Assembly (NCBI RefSeq): GCF_003001935.1
Contig: NZ_PVNG01000027.1
Coordinates: forward strand, 142,082 to 206,081
DNA length: 64,000 nt
Direction: 5' to 3'
Origin: Nonomuraea fuscirosea
Lineage (GTDB): Bacteria > Actinomycetota > Actinomycetes > Streptosporangiales > Streptosporangiaceae
Both the position numbers and the translations under genes were made by a program. The notes below the pieces were generated by a model. That model saw nothing but the letters and a program-made list of their open reading frames with translations, searched no databases and was not told the origin of the DNA. Every line of letters begins with the position of its first letter. Within the stretch, counting starts at the first letter, position 1. This document shows positions 41,191-49,876 of the stretch, piece after piece.

Positions 41191-42240
41191 ATGACGACGC
41201 ATGACATCGCCGTGATCCCCGGAGACGGCATCGGGCTCGAAGTCACCCCGGCGGCCCTGGAGGTGGCGCGGGCCGCCGGCCGGCGGCACGGGTTCGAACT
41301 CCGGCTGACCGAGTTCGACTGGTCGTGCGAGCGCTACCTGCGCGAGGGCTCGATGATGCCGGCCGACGGCCTGGAGCGGTTGCGCGGCTTCGACGCCGTC
41401 TTCCTCGGCGCGGTCGGCTTCCCCGGCGTGCCCGACCACGTCTCTCTCTGGGGGCTGCTCATCCCGATTCGCCGTGCTTTCCGGCAGTATGTGAACCTTC
41501 GCCCGGTACGTCTGTTCGACGGCATCGAGGCCCCCGTACGCGCCACTGACATCGACCTCGTGGTCGTCAGGGAGAACACCGAGGGCGAGTACAGCGAGAT
41601 CGGCGGCCGGATGAACCGCGGCTTCCCCGACGAGATGGCCGTGCAGGAGGCGGTGTTCACCAGGACCGGGGTGACGCGGGTGCTCGACTACGCCTTCGGG
41701 CTCGCCGGCCGCCGCAGGGGATACCTGACCTCCGCCACCAAGTCCAACGGCATCGTGCACACGCTGCCGTTCTGGGACGAACTGGTCCAGGAACGGGCGG
41801 CCGAGCACCCCGGCGTGCGCTGGGACCAGGAGCACATCGACGCGCTCTGCGCCAAGCTGGTGCTGGAGCCGGGCCGGTTCGACGTGATCGTGGGCTCCAA
41901 CCTGTTCGGCGACATCCTCAGCGACCTGGCGGCGGCGGTGACGGGCAGCATCGGCATCGCGCCGTCGGCCAACCTCAACCCGGAGCGTGAATACCCGTCG
42001 ATGTTCGAGCCCGTGCACGGCTCGGCTCCCGACATCGCCGGACAAGGGGTGGCCAACCCGATCGGGGCCATCTGGTCGGCCGCCATGATGCTGGACCACC
42101 TGGGGCACGGCGAAGCGGCGGAGCAGATCGTGGCCGCCATCGCGACCGTGCTGGCCAAGGGCGACGTACGCACCCGCGACCTGGGCGGGACGGCCGGCAC
42201 GGACGAGTTCACCCAGGCCGTTCTCGCGCTGCTGGTATAG
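41191..42240 (+). CDS. Tartrate / D-malate dehydrogenase family enzyme
   Basis: NAD-dependent beta-decarboxylating dehydrogenase, 349 aa, of the isopropylmalate/isocitrate family. The pattern VPDHVSLWGLLIPIRRAF, RENTEGEYSEIGGR, SNLFGDILSDL and EPVHGSAPDIAG is that of tartrate dehydrogenase (TtuC) and D-malate dehydrogenase (DmlA). It is not a leucine-pathway enzyme by context: a LysR gene upstream mirrors dmlR-dmlA. Followed by a strong hairpin. The substrate (tartrate, D-malate or another) is undecided. Confidence 0.88.
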   Translation: MTTHDIAVIPGDGIGLEVTPAALEVARAAGRRHGFELRLTEFDWSCERYLREGSMMPADGLERLRGFDAVFLGAVGFPGVPDHVSLWGLLIPIRRAFRQYVNLRPVRLFDGIEAPVRATDIDLVVVRENTEGEYSEIGGRMNRGFPDEMAVQEAVFTRTGVTRVLDYAFGLAGRRRGYLTSATKSNGIVHTLPFWDELVQERAAEHPGVRWDQEHIDALCAKLVLEPGRFDVIVGSNLFGDILSDLAAAVTGSIGIAPSANLNPEREYPSMFEPVHGSAPDIAGQGVANPIGAIWSAAMMLDHLGHGEAAEQIVAAIATVLAKGDVRTRDLGGTAGTDEFTQAVLALLV

Positions 42241-42258
42241 CTGGCACTACCCAAGGAT

Positions 42259-42291
42259 CTCCCGGCAGCGGGATCGATGACCTGCCGGGAG
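42259..42291 (+). terminator. Hairpin after the dehydrogenase gene
   Basis: CTCCCGGCAG and CTGCCGGGAG, perfect 10-bp stem with a 13-nt loop, followed by TTTCC. Lies 19 bp after the dehydrogenase stop and before the carboxypeptidase-like gene. Confidence 0.7.
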
Positions 42292-42310
42292 TTTCCGTAG
42301 ATTTGACCGC

Positions 42311-43429
42311 ATGATCACCGTACGTACTCGCCGGTGGACCGGCGTCTCCGCCCTGGCCCTCGCCGTCCTCTACGGCCCGGCCATCGCCCCCGCGCAGGCC
42401 GAAGCCACTTCGGCCCCGTTCCAGGACGTGCTGGACGACCTGGTCGGCAAGGACAAGTTCCCCGCCGTGCAGGCGTCGGTCCAGGACCGCCACGGCAAGA
42501 TGACCGACTACACGGCGGGCGACGAGGTGCCGGTCGACGGGTACGTGCGGATCGGCAGCAACACCAAGACCTTCACCGCCGTGACCCTGCTGCAGCTGGT
42601 GGGCGAGGGCAAGGTCAAGCTGGACCGGCCGGTCGACACGTACCTGCCCGGCCTGCTGCGCGGCAAGGGCGTCGACGGCCGCCGCATCACCGTGCGCCAG
42701 CTCCTCCAGCACACCAGCGGCCTGCCCGAATACACCGACTTCCTGGCCAAGGGCGCCCTGCCCTACCAGCACGTCTACTTCCAGCCGCGCGAACTGCTCG
42801 ACCTGGCGCTGAAGAACAAGGCCCAGTTCGCGCCCGGCACCAAATGGGTCTACACCAACACGAACTACATCGTCGCCGGCCTCATCATCGAGAAGGTCAC
42901 CGGCCGTCCCGCGATCGAGGAGATCACCAAGCGGACCATCGACCGGATCGGCCTGACCCACACCTACTTCCCGAACGTCGGCGACCAGACCCTGCGCACG
43001 CCGCACGCCAAGGGCTACCACCGCGACGACCCGGCCAAGCCGCGTACCGACGTCACCACGTACGAGCCGTCCCAGGCCTGGACCGCCGGGCAGATGATCT
43101 CCACCCCCGGCGACCTCAACCGCTTCTTCTCCGCCCTGCTCGACGGCAAGCTGCTCAAGCCCGCGCAGCTCAAGCAGATGCGCACCACGGTCAAGGCGCC
43201 CGAGCTGGGCCCCGGCGGCAGATACGGCCTCGGCCTCATCGCCGTCAAGCTGTCCTGCGGGGGCACGGCTTGGGGGCACGGGGGCGCCATCCCGGGCTAC
43301 TACACCACGAACGCCGCCACCGACGACGGCCGCGCCGCCGCCATCGCCGTCACCCACCTCCCGGAAACCCAGGAGGCCCGCGACCACATCGAATCCGCCC
43401 TCGACGCGGCCCTCTGCGCCAAGTCCTGA
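42311..43429 (+). CDS. Secreted D-Ala-D-Ala carboxypeptidase-like serine hydrolase
   Basis: 372 aa, exported (signal peptide with cleavage near residue 30, APAQA). Class C beta-lactamase fold: Ser83-Asn-Thr-Lys86 (SxxK), Tyr-Thr-Asn in KWVYTNTNY, and HGG in WGHGGAIPGY. Resembles Streptomyces R61 DD-peptidase; likely trims or hydrolyses D-amino-acid peptides outside the cell. A TAGATT sequence ends seven bases before the ATG with no ribosome site, so the transcript may be leaderless. Confidence 0.88.
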   Translation: MITVRTRRWTGVSALALAVLYGPAIAPAQAEATSAPFQDVLDDLVGKDKFPAVQASVQDRHGKMTDYTAGDEVPVDGYVRIGSNTKTFTAVTLLQLVGEGKVKLDRPVDTYLPGLLRGKGVDGRRITVRQLLQHTSGLPEYTDFLAKGALPYQHVYFQPRELLDLALKNKAQFAPGTKWVYTNTNYIVAGLIIEKVTGRPAIEEITKRTIDRIGLTHTYFPNVGDQTLRTPHAKGYHRDDPAKPRTDVTTYEPSQAWTAGQMISTPGDLNRFFSALLDGKLLKPAQLKQMRTTVKAPELGPGGRYGLGLIAVKLSCGGTAWGHGGAIPGYYTTNAATDDGRAAAIAVTHLPETQEARDHIESALDAALCAKS

Positions 43430-43468
43430 GTTGTCATCGGTCAGTAGGCCGCTGTCCGGTGACCAGGA

Positions 43469-43536
43469 GCCTTGAGCCAGCGACAGCGACGTTCCAGCGG
43501 CGAGTTGGTAGCAGCGTAGTTGCGGCGGCTCAAGGC
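43469..43536. repeat. 68-bp element with 10-bp terminal inverted repeats
   Basis: GCCTTGAGCC at 43469-43478 and GGCTCAAGGC at 43527-43536 are perfect inverted ends. The right end supplies the last bases and stop codon of the TPR-like gene. It could be a MITE-like remnant or a structured 3' end. Confidence 0.5.
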
Positions 43537-44213
43537 GCGCGCTGATCGCGGGTCTCGCCATGATCGACCTTCTGCGCCATGACGTGGTCACGTGCCTCCG
43601 TGACCTGCCGCATGATGCGGTGGGCCCCGCACGCCTCGGCGGTGGCGTACGCCTCAGTGGCCAGCGCCACCGCGTCGTCCCACCGGCCCTGCGCGGCGGC
43701 GATGTAGATCAGCCCCACCTGGTCGGCGGCGGCACCGGCCGGCAACCCGATCTCCCGGCGTTGCCGTGCCGCCGCCTCCAGACGCTCTCGCGCGGAGTCC
43801 AGCCGGCCAGCGGCATGGTCGGCGATCCCCAAATGCCGGAGGGCTTCCGACCGGGTGTACGGGTCGCCCGCCGCCGTGGCCAGCTCGTACGCCTGCTCAA
43901 GGAGGGGAACGGCGCGGCCGGGGTCGCTCCGTACGACCTGGTGGAAACAGCCCTCCCAGAACACCGACTCCGCCTCGCCCGCCGCGTCGCCCAGCGTCCG
44001 GTACAGGCGGGTGGCCCGCTCGAACAGCTCCAGCTCACGCGGTTCTTCGCGCCGGTCGTCGAAGAACCGCGCGTGCAGGATCCGTCCCCTGGCCAGGGCG
44101 AGATCGGCCTCGACCTTGTCCAGTTCCCGCTCCGCCGCTGCCAGCCCGCCGACCTCGCCGGCGAAGACAGCACGCTCGTAGGACAGCCTGGCCCTCTCGA
44201 TGGGTCCGTCCAT
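43530..44213 (-). CDS. TPR-like helical protein
   Basis: 227-aa helical protein resembling tetratricopeptide repeats (SVFWEGCFHQVVRSDPGRAV, YTRSEALRHLGIADHAAGRL, AAQGRWDDAVALATEAYATA). Probably a protein-interaction scaffold; no partner is indicated. ATG at 44213 with GGAG five bases upstream; a GTG at 44228 is an alternative. The final bases lie in an inverted-repeat element. Confidence 0.75.
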   Translation of the reverse strand: MDGPIERARLSYERAVFAGEVGGLAAAERELDKVEADLALARGRILHARFFDDRREEPRELELFERATRLYRTLGDAAGEAESVFWEGCFHQVVRSDPGRAVPLLEQAYELATAAGDPYTRSEALRHLGIADHAAGRLDSARERLEAAARQRREIGLPAGAAADQVGLIYIAAAQGRWDDAVALATEAYATAEACGAHRIMRQVTEARDHVMAQKVDHGETRDQRAP

Positions 44214-44322
44214 GCCTGCTCCGCTCACCTCGGCGACACCGCTCGTACGCGGTCCATGAGACCGTGCGCCGACGATCTCGACAAGCTTTCGGCCCGGACG
44301 TAGCCGCGATCCCAGGACGTGG

Positions 44323-46560
44323 TCATGGCTTGCGGTGGACGATCACCCTGTCGCCGCGCCCCGGGTAGGCCATGATGAGCAGTCGCTGGCCGGCCTGCTG
44401 CCGGCCCTTCCAGGACAGCCAGGCGTAGTGGACGCGGACGCGGTAGTGGCCTTTGCCGCGTGAGGCCAGGTCGGGGAGCGTGACGCCGGACAGGAAGTCG
44501 CCGAGGATGAGTGTGCCGTCGCGGCTTTCGTACCCGGCTTCGACGACGTGATCCCAGCCCTTCGTCTCGGCGGGCGGGCGGCGGTCGTAGGTCTCGGTGG
44601 TGACGCACATGCGTGATTCGGTGTTGACGAGGATGGCGAGGCGGCCGGGTGCGGTGACCACCAGGTCACCCTCCTTGGCCTGCCACACGACGTCGTCGTC
44701 CAGGTAAGCCTCCTCGTCGAACGCCTCCAGCGACAACTCCGTCCACACCGGTTTCTTCTCCCTGACGGCCCGGACCGGCTTGATCCTCGGCCGGTGGCGG
44801 GGAGCCTGGTCGCACATGGCCTGCTGCTCGGCGTTCCATGCCGCTATCTCGGCCTCTTCCTCGGCCACCGCCGCGTCGAACTCCGCCGCGACCTTCGGGC
44901 AGATGTCCCCCAGGAGGTACTTCTGCTCGCGCGGATGGACGCCGTACGTCAGCTTGAAGGTCGCCGCCTCAAGCGCGTCGCCGCGGGTGTAGACGCCGCA
45001 CATGCGGTGCCCGTACGCGATCAGCCGCTGGTCGGGCATGCTCGGACGGAACGGCGGGGCGTCCAGCCTCCGCACGGCGCAGACGAAGGCCCGCTCGCCG
45101 GTCGCCTCCGAGGGGTTCTCACACTCGCTTCTCGTCGTGGTACGGCCGGGTGTGTGGTCCGCCGCCGGCACCAGGGCCAGCAGCGCGACCGTGGCCAGGC
45201 TCGCCATGGCCACCTGATACGGCTTCCGTGGACGGGGTCGTTCGCCGTACAGGAAGAGCAGGATGAGGGCGGATCCGGTGAAGGCGGCGCTGTGCCAGAG
45301 CGGGGAGATGCCTGGTGCGGAGTCGAGCAACTGTTCCGGAAATATCCGGACACCATCGTACGGCGGCGCGGGCCTGTCCTTCCCGGTGACCGCCTCCACC
45401 ACCCCAGCGACCGCCGCCAGCGACAACGCCGCGACGACCCCCTGGCGCAGCCTTCCCCGGCCCTCGCCACCGGCTCTTCTGTGCCGGAGCACGACAGCCA
45501 GCACCAGGGCCGCCGCACCGCCGGATCCGGCGAGGGAGATCAGCAGCCAGAGTTCCTGCAAGTACCACCCGGTTCTCGCGAACCACGAGGCGATCGCCCC
45601 CTGGGATCCGAGCCACAGGAAGACGCCGTTCGTCCAGTTGACCGAGGCCGGCAGCAACGGCAGCCCGACCGCGACCACTTCCCACGGCCGCCACCGGAAC
45701 GTACCCATCACGCGCGGTCGCGGAGCCCTGGGCGAGCGTGAGACCTCGATCGCGGACCGGCCGAGCCACACCACGGTGAAGACGTCCAGGAGCATCCGGC
45801 TCGCCTCGTAGATGACGGCGGTCTGGGTGATCGGGTAGGTGACCAGCGGCAGGAGGAACGGCCCTGCGGCGATCACCGCCCCCGCCCACAGCGTCGTCCG
45901 CCCCCACCGGCCGTCCCTGGCCTGCGCCACCACGATCAGCGCCATCCACACCACCCACGCCAGGCTGCCTCCCGGCGGAAGGGCGTCGCGCGCGACCCCG
46001 AACAGGTCCAGCGCCATCGCGACAAGTGCCAGGATCGGCCGGTACAGCCCCGCCACCAGCGCGACCAGTCGCAGCGTCCGGGAGACGGTGCTCATCACCC
46101 GGTAGAGGAGCACGACGACCGCGATGCGCGCGACGGCCTTGGGCAGGTCGTCGGGCCAAGGCAGATGGCCGGTCAGCTCGATCGCCATCAGGGCGTACAG
46201 GGCCGCCCGCAGCAGCAGCTGATCGCGGCTTCGGCGGGTCTCGTCACTCCGGCCGCCCTCGCTCCCCTCGCCGTCGCCGGGTGCTCGGGCAGCGGCGACG
46301 GGCGGCGCGTGCCTGCTCGTCGTCCCGCCGCTCCGCCGTCCAGGCAGGATCTGCGCCAGCCCCCAGGCCTGCGCCAACCCCACCCCGACCAGCAGTACCA
46401 GCAGGTCCGCGTCGAGTTCCTCCACCGGATCGACGAACACCCGGTAGACGAGCAGGACGACGAGCCGGGTGTCTCCGGACACCACGGCCAGCACAGTCCC
46501 CGCGACGACCAGAGCGGCGAAGACGGCGACGACGATCCGAGCGAGGGCATGGCGAGGCAC
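44323..46560 (-). CDS. Large multi-pass membrane protein with DUF732-like tail
   Basis: 745 aa. The first ~480 residues contain about a dozen hydrophobic segments in two blocks split by a charged loop (residues ~75-115). The remaining part is soluble: around residue 520 it reads LIAYGHRMCGVYTRGDA, reminiscent of the mycobacterial DUF732 helix-Cys motif (two Cys expected in a disulfide). The last 130 residues look like a lipoprotein- or CBM-like beta domain. Not recognised as a known family; probably a surface sensor or envelope protein. Confidence 0.65.
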   Translation of the reverse strand: MPRHALARIVVAVFAALVVAGTVLAVVSGDTRLVVLLVYRVFVDPVEELDADLLVLLVGVGLAQAWGLAQILPGRRSGGTTSRHAPPVAAARAPGDGEGSEGGRSDETRRSRDQLLLRAALYALMAIELTGHLPWPDDLPKAVARIAVVVLLYRVMSTVSRTLRLVALVAGLYRPILALVAMALDLFGVARDALPPGGSLAWVVWMALIVVAQARDGRWGRTTLWAGAVIAAGPFLLPLVTYPITQTAVIYEASRMLLDVFTVVWLGRSAIEVSRSPRAPRPRVMGTFRWRPWEVVAVGLPLLPASVNWTNGVFLWLGSQGAIASWFARTGWYLQELWLLISLAGSGGAAALVLAVVLRHRRAGGEGRGRLRQGVVAALSLAAVAGVVEAVTGKDRPAPPYDGVRIFPEQLLDSAPGISPLWHSAAFTGSALILLFLYGERPRPRKPYQVAMASLATVALLALVPAADHTPGRTTTRSECENPSEATGERAFVCAVRRLDAPPFRPSMPDQRLIAYGHRMCGVYTRGDALEAATFKLTYGVHPREQKYLLGDICPKVAAEFDAAVAEEEAEIAAWNAEQQAMCDQAPRHRPRIKPVRAVREKKPVWTELSLEAFDEEAYLDDDVVWQAKEGDLVVTAPGRLAILVNTESRMCVTTETYDRRPPAETKGWDHVVEAGYESRDGTLILGDFLSGVTLPDLASRGKGHYRVRVHYAWLSWKGRQQAGQRLLIMAYPGRGDRVIVHRKP

Positions 46561-46785
46561 GGGCGGTTCCTGAGGCAGGGGAGGAGCAGAGGGGGAAGAT
46601 CGAAACGCCCAAGATTAACGGAGCTGCCCCCGCCGAGTCGATCATCAATTGGCCCGGCAGACATCTGGTGAAGGCGGTGCTCGGTTCGGCCGGTCGACTC
46701 GGCCGGTTCCTTCGGGCGGCGGCGGGAAGGGCGGGCGAATCGGAGGTAGCCACCGCCCGGCGGGACGTCGCCGGGCGGGCCGGGG

Positions 46786-47478
46786 TCAGCCGGCCGGCTC
46801 CTCGCCTTCGACCAAAGGCAGGGGGCGGCGGGGGAGGAGGGTGAGGGTGCCGAGGAGCCAGTCGGCCAGGCGGTCGCGTTCGACGAGCAGCAGGGGCTGG
46901 CGGGCGTTGAGTGCTTCCTCGCGGGCCTGCCGGGTGAGGTGGCCTGAGGTGACGAGGACGCCGGTGTGGCCGGCGAAGGTGTTGGCGAGGGCGCCGAGGA
47001 AGTTGCGGACCTCCGGGGCACCGACGTTGCCGCTGTAGCGCTTGCACTGGATGGCGTACGGCTTCCCTCCGGGGGCGGTGGCGGTGATGTCGACGCCGCC
47101 GTCGCCCTTGCCTCCCCGTTGCTGGACGCGGCGGAAGCCGTCGGCGGTCATGCGTTCGGCTATCAGGTGCTCGAATTGGGGGCCGGTCATGAGGTCGACC
47201 TTGGCCAATTCGGTGTTGGCCGCCAGGAATTTCATGCGACGGGCTTGGATGACCCGATATCGCAAGAAAAGGGCGCCGCAAAGGGCCGCGACCGTAAGGA
47301 GGGCGATGGTCGTGGCCCAGCCCGGGTTTTCCGAGACGTATTTGACCACGGCGGTGATCGCGATGGCCGTGACGCCGATGCCGAGCAGCCACAACCCCTC
47401 GTTGCCACCGGTCTTACGCCGGCGTCTGCGGTGCCCTGATCGCCCCGAACGGCCTGAGCGTCCCGGTCGCCTCGCCAT
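46786..47478 (-). CDS. Membrane-anchored Mrr-like restriction endonuclease
   Basis: 230 aa. A basic N-terminus and two membrane segments (residues ~28-75) precede an Mrr-type PD-(D/E)xK nuclease domain: FEHLIAERMTADGFRRV, then GGVDITATAPGGKPYAIQCK with catalytic Asp and the QCK Lys. Mrr-like enzymes cut modified or foreign DNA. Membrane anchoring with a DNase domain is found in many actinomycete proteins of unknown use. No methylase is near. Confidence 0.8.
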   Translation of the reverse strand: MARRPGRSGRSGRSGHRRRRRKTGGNEGLWLLGIGVTAIAITAVVKYVSENPGWATTIALLTVAALCGALFLRYRVIQARRMKFLAANTELAKVDLMTGPQFEHLIAERMTADGFRRVQQRGGKGDGGVDITATAPGGKPYAIQCKRYSGNVGAPEVRNFLGALANTFAGHTGVLVTSGHLTRQAREEALNARQPLLLVERDRLADWLLGTLTLLPRRPLPLVEGEEPAG

Positions 47479-47636
47479 TAATCCCTCCCTGAAGGTCGGT
47501 CTCGCTGGCGATTATGAACGACGGCACCGACAGAATCCGTGCCCAAGAGCACACGGCCCGCGGTATTTCAGTCCGGCTCTTTTTGCGAGGGAATTTCAGG
47601 TATTTGCGATGAGGGGAGGGAGAAGCCGGAGAAGGG

Positions 47637-49724
47637 TTACACGTTGGCGTCGTCGTTCGTCAGGAAGGCGTTCACCTGCTCCGCGAACTCCTCCGGGCTG
47701 ACGATGCGCACCCCCAGGCTCTCCGCCTTCGTACGCTTGGAGCCGGCCTTCTCGCCGGCCACCAGCAGGGACGTCTTCGCCGAGACGCTGGAGCTGGCCT
47801 TGCCGCCGGCTCGCTCGATCAGTTCGTTGACCTCGTTGCGGGAGAGCTGGGCCAGAGGGCCGGTCATCGTGCCGGTGACGACCACCGACATCGAGACCAG
47901 GGGGAGGTCGGCCGACGGCTCCTGGGGCTCGGCCGAGGGCGGGGTGGCGCCGGGTTCGGTCATGTTGACGCCGGCTCGGACCAGCTTGTCGATCAGCGGC
48001 GCGAGCTCGATCAGCTCGTCCACCACGACCGGCGCCTTCTCCGGGCCCATGCCCTCCACCTGCTGGATCGCCTCGGCGTCGGCGGCCCGGATGGCGTCCA
48101 TGGTGGCGAAGTGGCGGGCGACGCGGCGGCTCATCGAACGGCCCGTGCCGCGCACCCCGAGGGCCGCGAACACCCTGCTGAGCGGGCGCGTCTTCGCCTG
48201 CTCGATGGCCGCGATCAGGTTGTCGCTGCTGGTCTCGCCCATGCGCTCCAGCCCGAGCAGTTGCTCCTTGGTCAGGAAGAACAGGTCGGCGAAGTCGGCG
48301 ATCAGGCCGGTGTCGAGCATCTGCTGGATGCGGTTTTCGGCCAGGCCCTCGATGTCGAGGGTGTCGCGGCCGACCGCGTACGTGATGGACGCGATCGCCC
48401 GGCAGCCGCGCCCGCGCACGCACCGCCACCGCTCCTGGGAGGTGTCGATGGCGTCGCCGCAGGACGGGCAGACCTGCGGGATCGCGATCGGCTGCTCGTC
48501 GCCCGTGCGCAGGTGCACCACCGGCGCCTCGACCCGCGGGATCACGTCGCCCGCCTTGTAGACGGTCACGCTGTCGCCGAGCATCAGGCCGCGCCGGGTG
48601 ATGTCGGCGACGTTGTGCAGAGTGGCGTAGGTGACGGTGCTGCCGTCGAGCTCGACCGGCTCCAGCACGGCGCGCGGCGCGATGATGCCGGTGCGGCCGG
48701 TGTTCCACTCCACACGGAGCAGTTTGGTGATCTTCTCGGTGGCGGGCAGCTTGTAGGCGATGGCCCAGCGGGGCGCGCGGGAGCTGAACCCGGCCTCGGC
48801 CTGGTCGGTCGCGAGGTCGCACTTGATCACGATGCCGTCGATGCCGAACGGCAGCGTGGCCCGCAGGCCGGCGATCTCCCCGACGCGCTCCTGCACCCGC
48901 TCCAGCGTCTCGGCCACGATGCCCGCCACCGGCGTGACGGCCGTCGTCTGCACGCCCTGCGTGGCCACCCACTCCATGACCTGGCTGTGCGGCAGCTCGC
49001 GCAGCCGGGTGGCCGGCTCGGAGTCGTCTCCGGGCGACGGCAGCACGCCGTAGCCGAAGAAGGTCAGCTCGCACACATAAGGGCGGTCCTGCGCGCGCAG
49101 CGTGCCGGCGGCGGCGCTGCGCGGGTTGGCGAACGTGGTGCCGTCGTGCGCCTGCCGCTTGGCGCACGCGTCCTCGAACTGCGACGCGGTCATCATCACC
49201 TCGCCGCGCAGCTCCACCGTGACCGCGTCGGTCAGCCGGTCGGGGAGGCCGACGATGGTGCCGATGGCGTGCGAGACGTCCTCGCCGGCGGTGCCGTCAC
49301 CGCGAGTGACCAGTTGGGCCAGGCGGCCGTGCCGGTAGCGGGCCGAGATGGCCAGGCCGTCGAGCTTCGGCTCCACGCTCCACACCGTGACGGGCCGGCC
49401 GAGCCGGCGCTCCAGCCCCGCCGCCCAGTCGGCCAGCTGCTCGGCGCCGAACACGTTGTCCAGGCTCAGCATGGGCACGGTGTGCGGCACGTCGCCCACC
49501 ACAGCCCCGCCGGCCACCTTGCCGGTCGGCGACGACGGCAGCACCGACTCGGGGTGCTCCTCCTCGTACGCCTGGATCCCGCGGACCAGCCGGTCGTAGG
49601 CGTCGTCGTCGAGGGTCGAGGTGCCGTCCGCGTAGTAGGCGGCGGCCGAGTCGACGGCCAGCTGGACGGCCTCGGCGTAGGCCGTGTCGTCAGCCAGGGT
49701 GGTGATGGGGGGTGTCTCGGTCAT
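47637..49724 (-). CDS. ligA: NAD-dependent DNA ligase
   Basis: Bacterial LigA, 695 aa, sealing nicks by NAD-dependent adenylation of Lys120 in EPKLDGLA. Domains in order: Ia, adenylation domain, OB fold, zinc finger (CPSCGDAIDTSQERWRC...C), helix-hairpin-helix repeats and a C-terminal BRCT (LVSMSVVVTGTMTGPLAQLS). ATG at 49724 (start MTETPPIT) preferred; the open frame extends upstream across the divergent gene's promoter. Some actinomycetes carry a second copy; whether this is the housekeeping one cannot be judged. Confidence 0.93.
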   Translation of the reverse strand: MTETPPITTLADDTAYAEAVQLAVDSAAAYYADGTSTLDDDAYDRLVRGIQAYEEEHPESVLPSSPTGKVAGGAVVGDVPHTVPMLSLDNVFGAEQLADWAAGLERRLGRPVTVWSVEPKLDGLAISARYRHGRLAQLVTRGDGTAGEDVSHAIGTIVGLPDRLTDAVTVELRGEVMMTASQFEDACAKRQAHDGTTFANPRSAAAGTLRAQDRPYVCELTFFGYGVLPSPGDDSEPATRLRELPHSQVMEWVATQGVQTTAVTPVAGIVAETLERVQERVGEIAGLRATLPFGIDGIVIKCDLATDQAEAGFSSRAPRWAIAYKLPATEKITKLLRVEWNTGRTGIIAPRAVLEPVELDGSTVTYATLHNVADITRRGLMLGDSVTVYKAGDVIPRVEAPVVHLRTGDEQPIAIPQVCPSCGDAIDTSQERWRCVRGRGCRAIASITYAVGRDTLDIEGLAENRIQQMLDTGLIADFADLFFLTKEQLLGLERMGETSSDNLIAAIEQAKTRPLSRVFAALGVRGTGRSMSRRVARHFATMDAIRAADAEAIQQVEGMGPEKAPVVVDELIELAPLIDKLVRAGVNMTEPGATPPSAEPQEPSADLPLVSMSVVVTGTMTGPLAQLSRNEVNELIERAGGKASSSVSAKTSLLVAGEKAGSKRTKAESLGVRIVSPEEFAEQVNAFLTNDDANV

Positions 49725-49876
49725 GGGTCCATCATGTCGTCCCGCACCGACAATCCGGCCCCTCAGATCGCCGGTACGCGACGACGGTTCATCTCCGAAG
49801 GACGGGTGCTTCCCCAGGCCACCGTCCGGTTCGCAGGGGTACGTCTGAGCTGCGTGGACGCGGGTAGGGCGCAGGC

